Source: Panacibacter microcysteis
GTDB lineage: Bacteria > Bacteroidota > Bacteroidia > Chitinophagales > Chitinophagaceae
Direction: 5' to 3'
Assembly: GCF_015831355.1 (NCBI RefSeq)
Contig: NZ_JADWYR010000001.1
Span: 1,860,001-1,924,000 of the forward strand
DNA: 64,000 nucleotides
Part shown: positions 16,035-24,792 of the stretch, piece after piece
Numbering within the stretch: the stretch's first letter is position 1
Layout of the letters: every line of letters starts with the position of its first letter
Position numbers and translations under genes: made by a program
Notes under the pieces: model-generated
The model's input: only the letters and a program-made list of their open reading frames with translations
Told to the model about the DNA's origin: nothing
Database searches by the model: none

Positions 16035-18995
16035 ATGAAAAACAGTATTTTACTTAGCACCTTAATGGCAGCGCTATGCCTTGCTGCCATTGTCTTCAGC
16101 AGTTTTGGTCATTTTCAAAACGGCCTTTTCTATTACGCCTTTACAGAAAAAATTTCTCTTGAAACCGTAACGGGCCAGTACGTGCTGCGCTATATCAATG
16201 CAGATAAAGCAAAAGAAAAAATAGCATTGCTCGAAAAAAGCGGCGCCTTCAAAAACAAGGAATGGAAAGATGACCGCACTGTTATTATCAATGCACTCAA
16301 AGACAAAGATGGCGCCGCCCTGCAGCAACTGCAAAATGAAAGCGACATCATAAGTGCTCAGCCACTGCTTCAGACAGCAAAGGAAAAGCTGGCGCTTTCC
16401 GCAACAGAGGAAATTCTTGTTCGCTTTAAAAAAGACATCGACTCATCAAACATCGAAGCCATCTTAAAAAAATTCAATGTTACCATTTTACAAAAAGGAG
16501 AGTTGTTTTATACAGTGGCTGTACCACGCAAAGCCAATACGCTGCAGGTTGCCAATGCAATCATGGAAAGCGGAGTGGCCGAGTTTTCTCATCCAAATTT
16601 TTACCGGGATATCATTATGCACCAGGTTCCAAATGATGAATACTTTGGGCAGCAATGGAACCTGCACAATGTTGGCCAGCTTATTAATGACGGCCATACA
16701 GGTACGGCAGATGCCGATATAGATGCACCGGAGGCCTGGGCACGCACAAAAGGTAAAAACACCATTACCATCGCCGTACTCGACGAAGGCGTAACCAGTA
16801 ACCACTTTGATCTGCCGAACACCAGGCAGGTACGATTGAGCGGCAGTAATTTTTCAACCGCTACACCTGGCAACGATCCATCACCTGTGGGCAACGGTAA
16901 CCATGGCAATGCATGCGCAGGTCTTGTTGCCGCCACCAGGGATAACAGCCAGGGTGTTGCGGGTGTTGCGCCGCTTTGTAAGATAATGCCCATCAAAATA
17001 TTGAACCCTTCTGCTTCTGATGCCAATATTGCCAATGCCATCACCTTCGCAAAAAATAATGGTGCGCAGATTTTATCCAATAGCTGGGGCTATGGAACAA
17101 GCTTGTCCAACTTTGTACCGGCAATCGTTACAGCCATTACAGATGCTACTACTACCGGCCGTGGCGGGCTTGGCTGTGTGGTGGTATTTGCTGCAGGTAA
17201 TACAGCCAATCATGCATCCGGCAACAATGGTTTTGTTACATTTCCCGGCAATGTAAACGTTGCGGGTGTACTTACCGTTGGTGCGTCAGACAGGTACGAT
17301 GCGCAGGCCAACTACAGCCCCACCAGCAATACTGCAAGTACCGATAACCAGGTAGTAGATATTGTGGCACCATCACACCGTGCTTACCCTTCTCAAATAC
17401 GCGGGGAAGATTTTGAAATATGGTCTATGGATATTCCCGGTGCTACAGGTTATAATCCAAATACAACCGGCACTTATCTTCCTGCAGCGGGTACAAATTT
17501 CGATGCTTACACCGGCAGAATGGGTGGCACATCCGCCGCCTGCCCACAGGTAGCCGGTGCTGCAGCATTGTTGCTTTCGCTAAATGCAAATCTTACACAG
17601 CAGCAGGTATTCAACATACTCACCGAAAATGCAGATAAGGTAGGTGGTTATACTTACAATGCATCAGGCTTCAGCAACGAAATGGGCTATGGCCGCTTAA
17701 ATTTATACAGGGCCGTATGGAAAAGTGGTCCCGATCTTTACATGAAAGACCAGGTAACCGATGCCGGGCTGGAACCCAATCCTGATAATGCTTCGGCTTA
17801 CTTTGTATCGCCTGATATATGGGTAAGAAACACCAACGACGGCGGTACCACGCACCAAAACCCTGAGTATGGCCAAACCAACTACGTGTATGTAAAAGTG
17901 CGCAACAGGGGCGTGGCGGCCTCACTTGCTACCGGCAGCAGGCTAAAACTTTACTGGGCCAAAGCATCCGCCAGCCTCGGCTGGACCTTCCCCTGGACCG
18001 GCGCCTCTTACGGCTGTGCAGGCACGCCCTTAAATATTGGCGGTGCAATCGGCACAAAAGTTATACCCGCAGTTTCTTCCGGTGGCACAACCACACTTGT
18101 GTTTTCGTGGACGCCGCCCAAGCCAACAGATTATGCCCCCTGCTTTGGTAGCGATGCTTCGCACTTCTGCCTGCTGGCAAGAATTGAAACTACACCCGCT
18201 GTTCCCTACGGTATGGCATTTCCTGAAACAACCAACCTTGGCGATAACGTAAAGAAGAACAACAATATCGTTTGGAAAAATATCTCTATCGTTAACGCCT
18301 TGCCTGACGCTACCCTGATTCGTACTTCAGTGCTGGTTGCAGGTGGTAAACTACTGGGCAGAGATTTTTCAACTTTCGACCTTGCATTTAAAATGCCTGA
18401 AGAAAAAGAAAACAACAACATACTCGAGGTTGCCGATGTAGAGATCGATCTTGGCGACCTTGCCAAAGACTGGCTTGGCAGAAGCGGTAAAGTAGAAGGC
18501 GGCTTTATTACAGAAGATAAACAGGGCAAAACTGTTGTAAGGCTCACGTCTCCAAAAGGAACAATCTATGGCATTCCTGTTAACCCGGATCAACTGGCAA
18601 GTGTTACACTTACTGTAATGCCGCGTTCTTTTAACCCGGGCAAACTCTTCCTGTTCGATATTCAGCAAATGGATAAAAACACCATCATCGGTGGCGAAAG
18701 GTTCGATATCCAGTTTACTGAAAAGAAAGCTGCCAAAGCCACTGCTACCAGTGCCGTAAAAACGAACCCGTTGCTAAAAACATACCAGAGCGGCAGCCAG
18801 CTTGTAATACAGTTGCCAGACGATAAACAATATGCAGTAACCATCAGCAACAATTTTGGCCAGTTGTTTACCGCTGCTAAAATGATCAACCGCTTAAGTG
18901 TTCCTGTTGCAACCTATCCAAAAGGCGTGTACTTCATCAAACTAATCAATACCAAAGAGAACATCGCTTATACAAGCTCTGTAATGATTCAATAA
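16035..18995 (+). CDS. Secreted subtilisin-like (S8) peptidase with T9SS sorting domain
   Basis: A 986-residue protein with an N-terminal signal segment (LMAALCLAAIVFSSFG), a propeptide-like region to about residue 190, and an S8 catalytic domain. The triad is D250 (AVLDEG), H290 (GNHGNACAG) and S500 (GGTSAACPQVAG). Beta-sandwich domains fill the middle. The last 80 residues (from about TNPLLKTYQSG, with NNFGQLF and YPKGVYFIKL) look like a type A T9SS sorting domain, so the enzyme is probably exported across the outer membrane and anchored or released. It stands as a single gene with a terminator 20 bp on. Confidence 0.93.
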   Translation: MKNSILLSTLMAALCLAAIVFSSFGHFQNGLFYYAFTEKISLETVTGQYVLRYINADKAKEKIALLEKSGAFKNKEWKDDRTVIINALKDKDGAALQQLQNESDIISAQPLLQTAKEKLALSATEEILVRFKKDIDSSNIEAILKKFNVTILQKGELFYTVAVPRKANTLQVANAIMESGVAEFSHPNFYRDIIMHQVPNDEYFGQQWNLHNVGQLINDGHTGTADADIDAPEAWARTKGKNTITIAVLDEGVTSNHFDLPNTRQVRLSGSNFSTATPGNDPSPVGNGNHGNACAGLVAATRDNSQGVAGVAPLCKIMPIKILNPSASDANIANAITFAKNNGAQILSNSWGYGTSLSNFVPAIVTAITDATTTGRGGLGCVVVFAAGNTANHASGNNGFVTFPGNVNVAGVLTVGASDRYDAQANYSPTSNTASTDNQVVDIVAPSHRAYPSQIRGEDFEIWSMDIPGATGYNPNTTGTYLPAAGTNFDAYTGRMGGTSAACPQVAGAAALLLSLNANLTQQQVFNILTENADKVGGYTYNASGFSNEMGYGRLNLYRAVWKSGPDLYMKDQVTDAGLEPNPDNASAYFVSPDIWVRNTNDGGTTHQNPEYGQTNYVYVKVRNRGVAASLATGSRLKLYWAKASASLGWTFPWTGASYGCAGTPLNIGGAIGTKVIPAVSSGGTTTLVFSWTPPKPTDYAPCFGSDASHFCLLARIETTPAVPYGMAFPETTNLGDNVKKNNNIVWKNISIVNALPDATLIRTSVLVAGGKLLGRDFSTFDLAFKMPEEKENNNILEVADVEIDLGDLAKDWLGRSGKVEGGFITEDKQGKTVVRLTSPKGTIYGIPVNPDQLASVTLTVMPRSFNPGKLFLFDIQQMDKNTIIGGERFDIQFTEKKAAKATATSAVKTNPLLKTYQSGSQLVIQLPDDKQYAVTISNNFGQLFTAAKMINRLSVPVATYPKGVYFIKLINTKENIAYTSSVMIQ

Positions 18996-19017
18996 CCACT
19001 TAAAACACCACTTATCA

Positions 19018-19043
19018 CCCGGTCTGTAAAGGCCGGGTTTTTT
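19018..19043 (+). terminator. Terminator of the peptidase gene
   Basis: CCCGGTCTGTAAAGGCCGGG forms a short stem followed by seven T. Confidence 0.75.
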
Positions 19044-19049
19044 TATGTA

Positions 19050-19132
19050 CCGGGCACCTGTACTTTGTGGCATCACCTGTTGCGTCGCACTCTTGTACAA
19101 CAGATCAATATGCACCACTCCAGGGTACAGTC
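19050..19132 (+). repeat. Dispersed repeat arm, GCGTCGCACTC type
   Basis: TTTGTGGCATCACCT leads into GTTGCGTCGCACTCTTGTAC (19079-19098). Translation of this arm gives the MASPVASHSCT string that would otherwise look like an N-terminal extension of CdsA. Confidence 0.85.
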
Positions 19133-19219
19133 ATTATAAACATATGCTACAAACTAATCTGCTATCTTTATAAAAAAAACAGCGCACGTTGCGGCGCTGT
19201 TAATAAACGTTCATCCTAC

Positions 19220-20098
19220 ATGGCACTTAATCCTGTTGTGTTTAAAGTAAGGGCATTAACAGCACTTGTCTTTATTCTCGTAATGGTCTGCGGGCTTTTT
19301 ATAGATCAGTGGTCTTTCTTTATCTTATTCTCTGTTGTACATTTTGGCTGCTGGTTCGAGTACCAGAAACTCATGGGCATAATTTATCCTGATTACAAAA
19401 ACATTATAGCAATACACCGTTACGGCATCATGCTGGCAGGCTGGGGTTTTATTATGTGGATGACAAACAACGCCTACCAGGTTGGCAGCATGCAACTTTC
19501 TGAAATTGGCTGGTGGCTCATGCTCATGTTTTTTATTACCATGCCCGTGGCAGAAGTAGTTTTGGGCAGGCACTTCAACCTGCAGAATATCGGCATTTCC
19601 CTGTTTGGGTTTTTATATATTTCTGTTTGCTGGGGTTTAATGATGGACCTGCGCTCAGAAGGCATACTCATATTCGGTAATCTTTTTACCATCGATCTTG
19701 GCTGGCTTATTCCGGTAGTAATGATTGCTGCCATATGGATCAACGATACCATGGCCTACCTGGTTGGTTCAGTAATCGGTAAAACACCTTTTTCCAGTAT
19801 ATCGCCCAAAAAAACATGGGAAGGAACAATTGGTGGTGCAATACTGGCCGTTGCAACGGTAACGCTGCTTGGTTACTTTGCTTTCGGCATGAAGGATTAT
19901 ACAACACTTATTGTGATATCTGCTACAGCCGCCATCGCTGGTAACACAGGCGACCTTTTCGAAAGTAAAATCAAAAGAATGTCCGGCGTAAAAGACAGTG
20001 GCAATATTATGCCGGGCCATGGCGGTTTTCTCGATCGTTTCGATTCCCTGTTGTTTACCACGCCACTGGTATGGCTCTATATCAAAATTTTCCTGTAA
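19220..20098 (+). CDS. cdsA: Phosphatidate cytidylyltransferase (CDP-diglyceride synthase)
   Basis: A 292-residue membrane enzyme that makes CDP-diacylglycerol from phosphatidate and CTP, the branch point of phospholipid synthesis. I start it at ATG 19220 (MALNPVVFKVRALTALVF); the open frame extends 51 codons further but through the dispersed repeat. About seven hydrophobic segments are visible. The signature lies at ISPKKTWEGTIGGA and at the C-terminal KRMSGVKDSGNIMPGHGGFL followed by DRFDSL, as in CdsA. Single gene. Confidence 0.93.
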   Translation: MALNPVVFKVRALTALVFILVMVCGLFIDQWSFFILFSVVHFGCWFEYQKLMGIIYPDYKNIIAIHRYGIMLAGWGFIMWMTNNAYQVGSMQLSEIGWWLMLMFFITMPVAEVVLGRHFNLQNIGISLFGFLYISVCWGLMMDLRSEGILIFGNLFTIDLGWLIPVVMIAAIWINDTMAYLVGSVIGKTPFSSISPKKTWEGTIGGAILAVATVTLLGYFAFGMKDYTTLIVISATAAIAGNTGDLFESKIKRMSGVKDSGNIMPGHGGFLDRFDSLLFTTPLVWLYIKIFL

Positions 20099-20246
20099 AT
20101 ATTGTAGCGTACATTTCATTATACTATCTCCACAGTTCAAACACAATATTGAAGCTTTGTCAATCCCGTGCTGTTAAGTTTGTAAAGTCGTTGTAACAAA
20201 AACATCACCGCCCCGTTATAAGGGCAGGCTTTTACAATTTAACCGC

Positions 20247-20867
20247 ATGAAAAATATTTCCCCTGTTATACGTCGTGCAGCACAGAGCATTCTTATATTG
20301 TGCCTATGCATGCTTACTATCCATAGTGCTTTGGCACAGGAAACAACCTTACATTATACTGTAAAGAAAGGCGAGAAAAATATTGGCACCTTTACCGTTG
20401 TAGAGACCAGCAACGGGATTGCTAAAACGATCAAACTGGTATCACATATTAAAACATCTTTTGTGTTTGCCGTTTCGGTCGATGCGGCCGAAGAATCGCA
20501 TTTTAAAAACGGTATTCTTAACAAGTCTTCTGTATACAGGAAAGTAAACGGCGATGAAAAATTAAACAAGCAGCATAGCTATTCGGGTAATGGATATGTT
20601 ATCTGCAATAAGCGCCAAAAAGATTCGGTATGCTGTATCAGCATCAGTTATAACCTGATGTGTTTATACAATACAGAGCCGGTAAGTATATCAAAAGTAT
20701 ACTCTGATAATTTTCAGCAGTTTCTTGCTGTAAAGCCGCTGGGCAACAACATATACAGGATTGATATGCCCGATGGTAACTACAATATCTATCATTACCA
20801 AAAAGGCAGGTGTGTAAAGGTGGATATACATCATTCACTATATACCATTACCATGCAGCTTACCTGA
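20247..20867 (+). CDS. Secreted DUF6134-like protein
   Basis: A 206-residue protein with a signal peptide (ILILCLCMLTIHSALAQ, cleavage after AQ at about residue 31). The mature part is beta-rich: LHYTVKKGEKNIGTFTV, then a VDAAEESHFKNG strand pair and a C-terminal barrel-like stretch. This resembles DUF6134 proteins, whose function is unknown. The 3' end overlaps the convergent glycerate kinase gene by 8 bp. Confidence 0.65.
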   Translation: MKNISPVIRRAAQSILILCLCMLTIHSALAQETTLHYTVKKGEKNIGTFTVVETSNGIAKTIKLVSHIKTSFVFAVSVDAAEESHFKNGILNKSSVYRKVNGDEKLNKQHSYSGNGYVICNKRQKDSVCCISISYNLMCLYNTEPVSISKVYSDNFQQFLAVKPLGNNIYRIDMPDGNYNIYHYQKGRCVKVDIHHSLYTITMQLT

Positions 20868-21996
20868 TATTTAAAGCAAGCAGGTTGCCCAGTTCCCTTG
20901 CAGTTCTTACCAGGTTATCGTGCGTCTTTTCCATTGCTTCATCCAGGTCCATTGCTTCATTACTGATTGGTAATAATACATCGAAATATTCCTGCATCTT
21001 TGGGTGGTGTTGTAAGGGTACTTTGCCCGCTATACCAATAACCGGTATGTTATTGGCCCTTGCTTTTTGTGCCACGCCAAACGGGCCTTTACCTTCCAGT
21101 GTTTGCACATCCAGGCTGCCTTCCCCGGTAATTACAAGTGCTGCATCCTGTAAGGCAGATTCAAAACCTGTAACGGCCAGGAAATGTGTTATGCCATGCA
21201 CCAGCTCTGCATGTAAAAATGTATGCAATCCTGCAGCCACACCTCCCGAAGCACCGCCATACTTTATGGTGGCCATGTCTTTACCAGATTCATCAAAAGC
21301 GATATTGCACAACTGCCTGAACCCCGTTTCCAGTATTTCTACCGCTGCTTTTGTTGCACCTTTCTGCGGCCCAAAAACACTGGCTGCCCCTTGTTCTCCC
21401 AGCAATATATTTTCAACATCGCATAAGATCGTGATACCTGTTTTTTGCAGTCGTTCGTCCAAACCCAGCAGGTTTACAGCCGCTACTGCTGTTAACGATG
21501 CCGGTAAGCCTTCCAGCAGGTTACGTGCAGCATCATAAAAACGGGCACCTAAAGCACTGAGTATACCCGTGCCTGCATCTACCGTAGCGCTGCCGCCAAT
21601 ACAAAGCAAAATTTGCGCTGCACCATGATCGAGCGCTGCCTTTATCAATTCTCCTGTACCATAAGTAGTGGCATGTAAAGGATCATACTCAGAAGGTTTT
21701 AACAGCCTGAGGCCGGATGCATCTGCCAGTTCAATAATAGCAGTATTTGCAGATGCCACCATACCAAAAGAGGCATCGATCGTTCTTCCCAGCGGGTCAT
21801 GCACTTTTGTAACAATGTGTTTACCACCCAGGTGGTTGACTAATAACGCACCTGTACCATCGCCCCCATCGCCAACAGGGAAACATACCGTTTCGCAGTT
21901 GAGTTTACTTTGCTGAAGACCCATGCTTATTGCATCGGCAACTGCTGTTGCATGCAGGCTGTTTTTAAAAGCGTTTGGTGCAATTACAATTCTCAT
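20860..21996 (-). CDS. Glycerate kinase (GlxK/GarK family)
   Basis: A 378-residue protein starting MRIVIAPNAFKNSLHATAVA at ATG 21996; the open frame extends 16 codons upstream without reason. Family motifs: GVGDGGDG-type turn as FPVGDGGDGTGALLV, IELADASGLRLL, LLCIGGSATVDAGTGIL, and LVITGEGSLDVQTLEGKGP. It phosphorylates glycerate to feed glycolysis. The gene lies 113 bp after a GntP-type transporter in the same direction, so together they probably take up and use glycerate or a related sugar acid. Confidence 0.93.
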   Translation of the reverse strand: MRIVIAPNAFKNSLHATAVADAISMGLQQSKLNCETVCFPVGDGGDGTGALLVNHLGGKHIVTKVHDPLGRTIDASFGMVASANTAIIELADASGLRLLKPSEYDPLHATTYGTGELIKAALDHGAAQILLCIGGSATVDAGTGILSALGARFYDAARNLLEGLPASLTAVAAVNLLGLDERLQKTGITILCDVENILLGEQGAASVFGPQKGATKAAVEILETGFRQLCNIAFDESGKDMATIKYGGASGGVAAGLHTFLHAELVHGITHFLAVTGFESALQDAALVITGEGSLDVQTLEGKGPFGVAQKARANNIPVIGIAGKVPLQHHPKMQEYFDVLLPISNEAMDLDEAMEKTHDNLVRTARELGNLLALNIR

Positions 21997-22031
21997 GAAG
22001 TTTATTTTAACTGGTGATGACTGCACATTGC

Positions 22032-22100
22032 CCCATAGCAGCACTACCGATGAACGTAGTGCGACGCAACAGCAGCTTCATAGTAGCAATGCAGCCCGTC
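22032..22100 (-). repeat. Dispersed repeat arm, GCGACGC type
   Basis: GTAGTGCGACGCAAC (22056-22070) is followed by AGCAGCTTCATAGTAGCAA and TGCAGCCCG. It sits in the transporter/kinase gap. Confidence 0.75.
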
Positions 22101-22109
22101 ACCAAATTT

Positions 22110-23438
22110 TTATAAGATCAGTAACGATAAAAGCCACGTCATAAAAAACGATACAATACCCATCAGTATGGTGGCAGTGGAATATACTTTTAGCATGGCC
22201 CGCATGTCAACAGATGAAAACCTGGAGATAACCCAGAAATAAGCATCGTTTGCATGAGAGATCATCATGGAACCCGCACCCATGGCCAACACCGCAATAA
22301 GCTTACCCGCATCTGTATGTAAACCAAGTACAGCCAGCAATGGCTGTACAATAGATGCTGCTGTAATGATGGCAACGGTAGATGAGCCCTGGGCCGTTTT
22401 CAATACCACGGTAAGCAGGAAAGGAAATAATAAGCCGATACTGCTTAACGTAACCGCATTGCTGAAATGGTCGCCGATTTTTGTTGCGGCCAGTATGGCG
22501 CCAAATGCACCGCCTGCGGCTATAATGACCAATATACCGCCAGCTTTTTCAGCTGCCTCCTGCAATAAACTGCCTACAGTGTTTTTGTGCCATTTCTTTT
22601 TTGCAAAAAAAGCAAGCAGTATTCCAATGGTCAGCGCCATTGCAGGATCGCCGAGAAAGAGAATATTTTTGATTACAGCATTGGCTGCGTAAGCGTGCAT
22701 AAATGATGCGGCAGCAATCAATACAATAGGAACAATAACCGGTAAAAAAGCCTGTATAACACCTGGTTGTTCGCTTTCCGCTTCATCTGGTTCTGCTGTG
22801 TCTGCAAACGCAGTATTCACAAAGTTTTTACCTGCCTTGTTTGCCCACCAATAACCTGTAAGCATAGCAGGTATTGCCACGGCAATACCATACAGCATAA
22901 GCCTGCCATAGTCCGCACCAATACTGCTTGCAGCGGCAGCAGCACCAGGGTGTGGTGGCAACAGGCAATGCACAGCATATAAACCTGTGGCCAGCGAAAT
23001 GCTCATGACTACTGCGGGTAAACCAGTGGATTTTATGAGAGATTTATTGAGGCCGTTTAAAACAATATAACCTGAGTCGCAAAAAACGGGAAGGCCCACA
23101 ATAAAGCCTGTTAAACTCAATGCCAGTGCAGCATGTTTCTCACCTGTTTTTTTTAAAATATAATTTGCCATTACCTGTGTGCTCCTGGTGTGCTCAAGTA
23201 ATACACCAAGTGCTGTACCCAGCACAATAATAAAACCCAGCGAACGCATAATGCTGCCAAACCCTTCTTTCGTGGTATTGATAATTTCGGCGGGCAGCAT
23301 GCCTACACCAAGCCCTGTTACAAAACAGGCGATCATCAGCGCAAAGAATGCATGGATGTTGTAGCGCGATGTAAGTATAACAATTACTGCAATACCTGCT
23401 ATAAGGCTAATAAGAACCTGTAGAAAGGAAGCATTCAT
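22110..23438 (-). CDS. GntP-family gluconate/glycerate:H+ symporter
   Basis: A 442-residue membrane protein with about 12 hydrophobic segments. GntP features: an N-terminal ALMIACFVTGLGVGM, then SLTGFIVGLPVFCDSGYIVL, LPPHPGAAAAASSIGADYG, and the C-terminal TAQGSSTVAIITAASIVQP and ISHANDAYFWVISRF. The family carries gluconate and other sugar acids in with protons. The glycerate kinase downstream points to glycerate as a likely substrate, which is an inference. Confidence 0.92.
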   Translation of the reverse strand: MNASFLQVLISLIAGIAVIVILTSRYNIHAFFALMIACFVTGLGVGMLPAEIINTTKEGFGSIMRSLGFIIVLGTALGVLLEHTRSTQVMANYILKKTGEKHAALALSLTGFIVGLPVFCDSGYIVLNGLNKSLIKSTGLPAVVMSISLATGLYAVHCLLPPHPGAAAAASSIGADYGRLMLYGIAVAIPAMLTGYWWANKAGKNFVNTAFADTAEPDEAESEQPGVIQAFLPVIVPIVLIAAASFMHAYAANAVIKNILFLGDPAMALTIGILLAFFAKKKWHKNTVGSLLQEAAEKAGGILVIIAAGGAFGAILAATKIGDHFSNAVTLSSIGLLFPFLLTVVLKTAQGSSTVAIITAASIVQPLLAVLGLHTDAGKLIAVLAMGAGSMMISHANDAYFWVISRFSSVDMRAMLKVYSTATILMGIVSFFMTWLLSLLIL

Positions 23439-23478
23439 TTAATCAAGATAGCGATTATTTACTGTTGTAAGTATATGG

Positions 23479-23560
23479 AGCCCGGCAGCAGATCTCCGGG
23501 CATCGTTCCTTGCGTCGCACTCTTGTGCTGCATAACCATATGCAGCAATGGCGGGCACAG
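23479..23560 (+). repeat. Dispersed repeat arm, GCGTCGCACTC type
   Basis: CCCGGCAGCA leads to GGGCATCGTTCC and TTGCGTCGCACTCTTGTG (23511-23528). Single arm between the transporter start and the cytochrome stop. Confidence 0.8.
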
Positions 23561-23584
23561 TCAGTGTATGGTTCATCCCATCTG

Positions 23585-24007
23585 TTAATTGGCTTTATTG
23601 GTAGTGTCAAGAGAAAGAATATAACGCGCCATTTCCATCGCGTCGCGCTTTTCCAGGCCGGGGTGGGGTGTCATCTCTCTTTCTCCCCACAAGCCTTTTG
23701 CACCGTACATAATAGAGTGAGCAAGATTTTCAACATTGCCGTCATTGAAATGATAACGTGCAGCAACCTCCCGGTAAGACGGGCCAATTGTTTTTTCTTC
23801 TACCCGGTGGCAGGTAAAGCAATCATTGGCGGCAATCATTCTTGCTCCCTCGCGGTAATTCTCTACCGCAACTTTCCCGCCGCTGTTTATAACACTGTCT
23901 GTTGCACTGGTGGCCGGCGTGTATTTGGGGTTTTGCTTTGGTCTGGAGTCGCATGAAAAGGCCAGCAGGCAAAGGCAGCATATGTATACGATCACGGTGC
24001 TTTTCAT
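23585..24007 (-). CDS. Cytochrome c lipoprotein
   Basis: A 140-residue protein starting MKSTVIVYICCLCLLAFSCD at 24007, with a lipobox Cys at residue 19. One haem-binding motif is present, CFTCH, with a distal Met candidate in GEREMTPHPGLEK. The rest (IGPSYREVAARYHF, MARYILSL) is typical of class I cytochrome c. It should sit in the periplasm anchored to a membrane and pass electrons to or from an unknown partner. It is divergent from the TerB-like gene. Confidence 0.9.
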   Translation of the reverse strand: MKSTVIVYICCLCLLAFSCDSRPKQNPKYTPATSATDSVINSGGKVAVENYREGARMIAANDCFTCHRVEEKTIGPSYREVAARYHFNDGNVENLAHSIMYGAKGLWGEREMTPHPGLEKRDAMEMARYILSLDTTNKAN

Positions 24008-24103
24008 GTAAAATAATTTTATAGGCAATAAAAGCGCAACCATAATGCCAGTTACGTTTTTCCAACTGGCACTATACTTGACCTGCTTAGCTAAAAATAT
24101 AAT

Positions 24104-24529
24104 ATGATCACGACCGGTATTACAACCAAAGAAGAAGCAATATGCCATTTGTTCTTACATTGCTGTTATAAAGACGGAGACTTTAAAGAGAAGGAACTCG
24201 ATTTTGTATCCGGCCTGTTTGTAGCGTTAGACCTGCATGCAACGCTCAACTTTAAAGAGCAGGTGGTACAATACAGGAATTATAAAAACCTTATTACAGA
24301 CGAGCATGAATACCTTACGGCACTGGTAAAACAAATCAACCCTGTGCATGCATATGCCTTGTATTCTTATTGCGCAGAGATCGTACTGAGTGATGCGCGG
24401 CTGGAATTGTTGGAAGAAAAACTCTTGCAAACCCTTGGAGGAATACTTGACATATCTACCGACATGCAACAAAGTTTTACAGCACTTATTACGCAAAGAA
24501 AAGCGGTGGAACTTGAAAAAATCTTTTAG
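24104..24529 (+). CDS. TerB-like helical protein
   Basis: A 141-residue, all-helical protein. KDGDFKEKELDFVSGLF and SDARLELLEEKLLQTLGG fit the TerB/DjlA fold: paired helices with an acidic turn that can bind metal. TerB-fold proteins occur in tellurite resistance and membrane-stress systems, but no other ter genes are nearby, so no function is proposed. Confidence 0.65.
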   Translation: MITTGITTKEEAICHLFLHCCYKDGDFKEKELDFVSGLFVALDLHATLNFKEQVVQYRNYKNLITDEHEYLTALVKQINPVHAYALYSYCAEIVLSDARLELLEEKLLQTLGGILDISTDMQQSFTALITQRKAVELEKIF

Positions 24530-24659
24530 CGTTAACATTTGCCTTATTAGAGCCACATAAAAGTGTAGCGCATTTGTGGGCGTCGTGCTTCATAAAATCT
24601 ACATGTGCTGCCTGCAGTTTCCCGTTTTACAGGTTAAATTGCAGGAGCTGATTTATCAA

Positions 24660-24696
24660 CACACCTGTTTTACAAGGCGTAAAACAGGTGTTATTG
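24660..24696. terminator. Hairpin terminator
   Basis: ACACCTGTTTTAC pairs with GTAAAACAGGTGT around a short loop. It follows the TerB-like gene by about 130 bp; the T run is poor. Confidence 0.5.
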
Positions 24697-24792
24697 TAAA
24701 ACGAATGTACATATGAAAGGCTCCGTTAATACTAAACCACCCGATTCATCTGAATAGTTTTATTTTTGCCGCCTGAAAAAAGAAGGAGCGCA

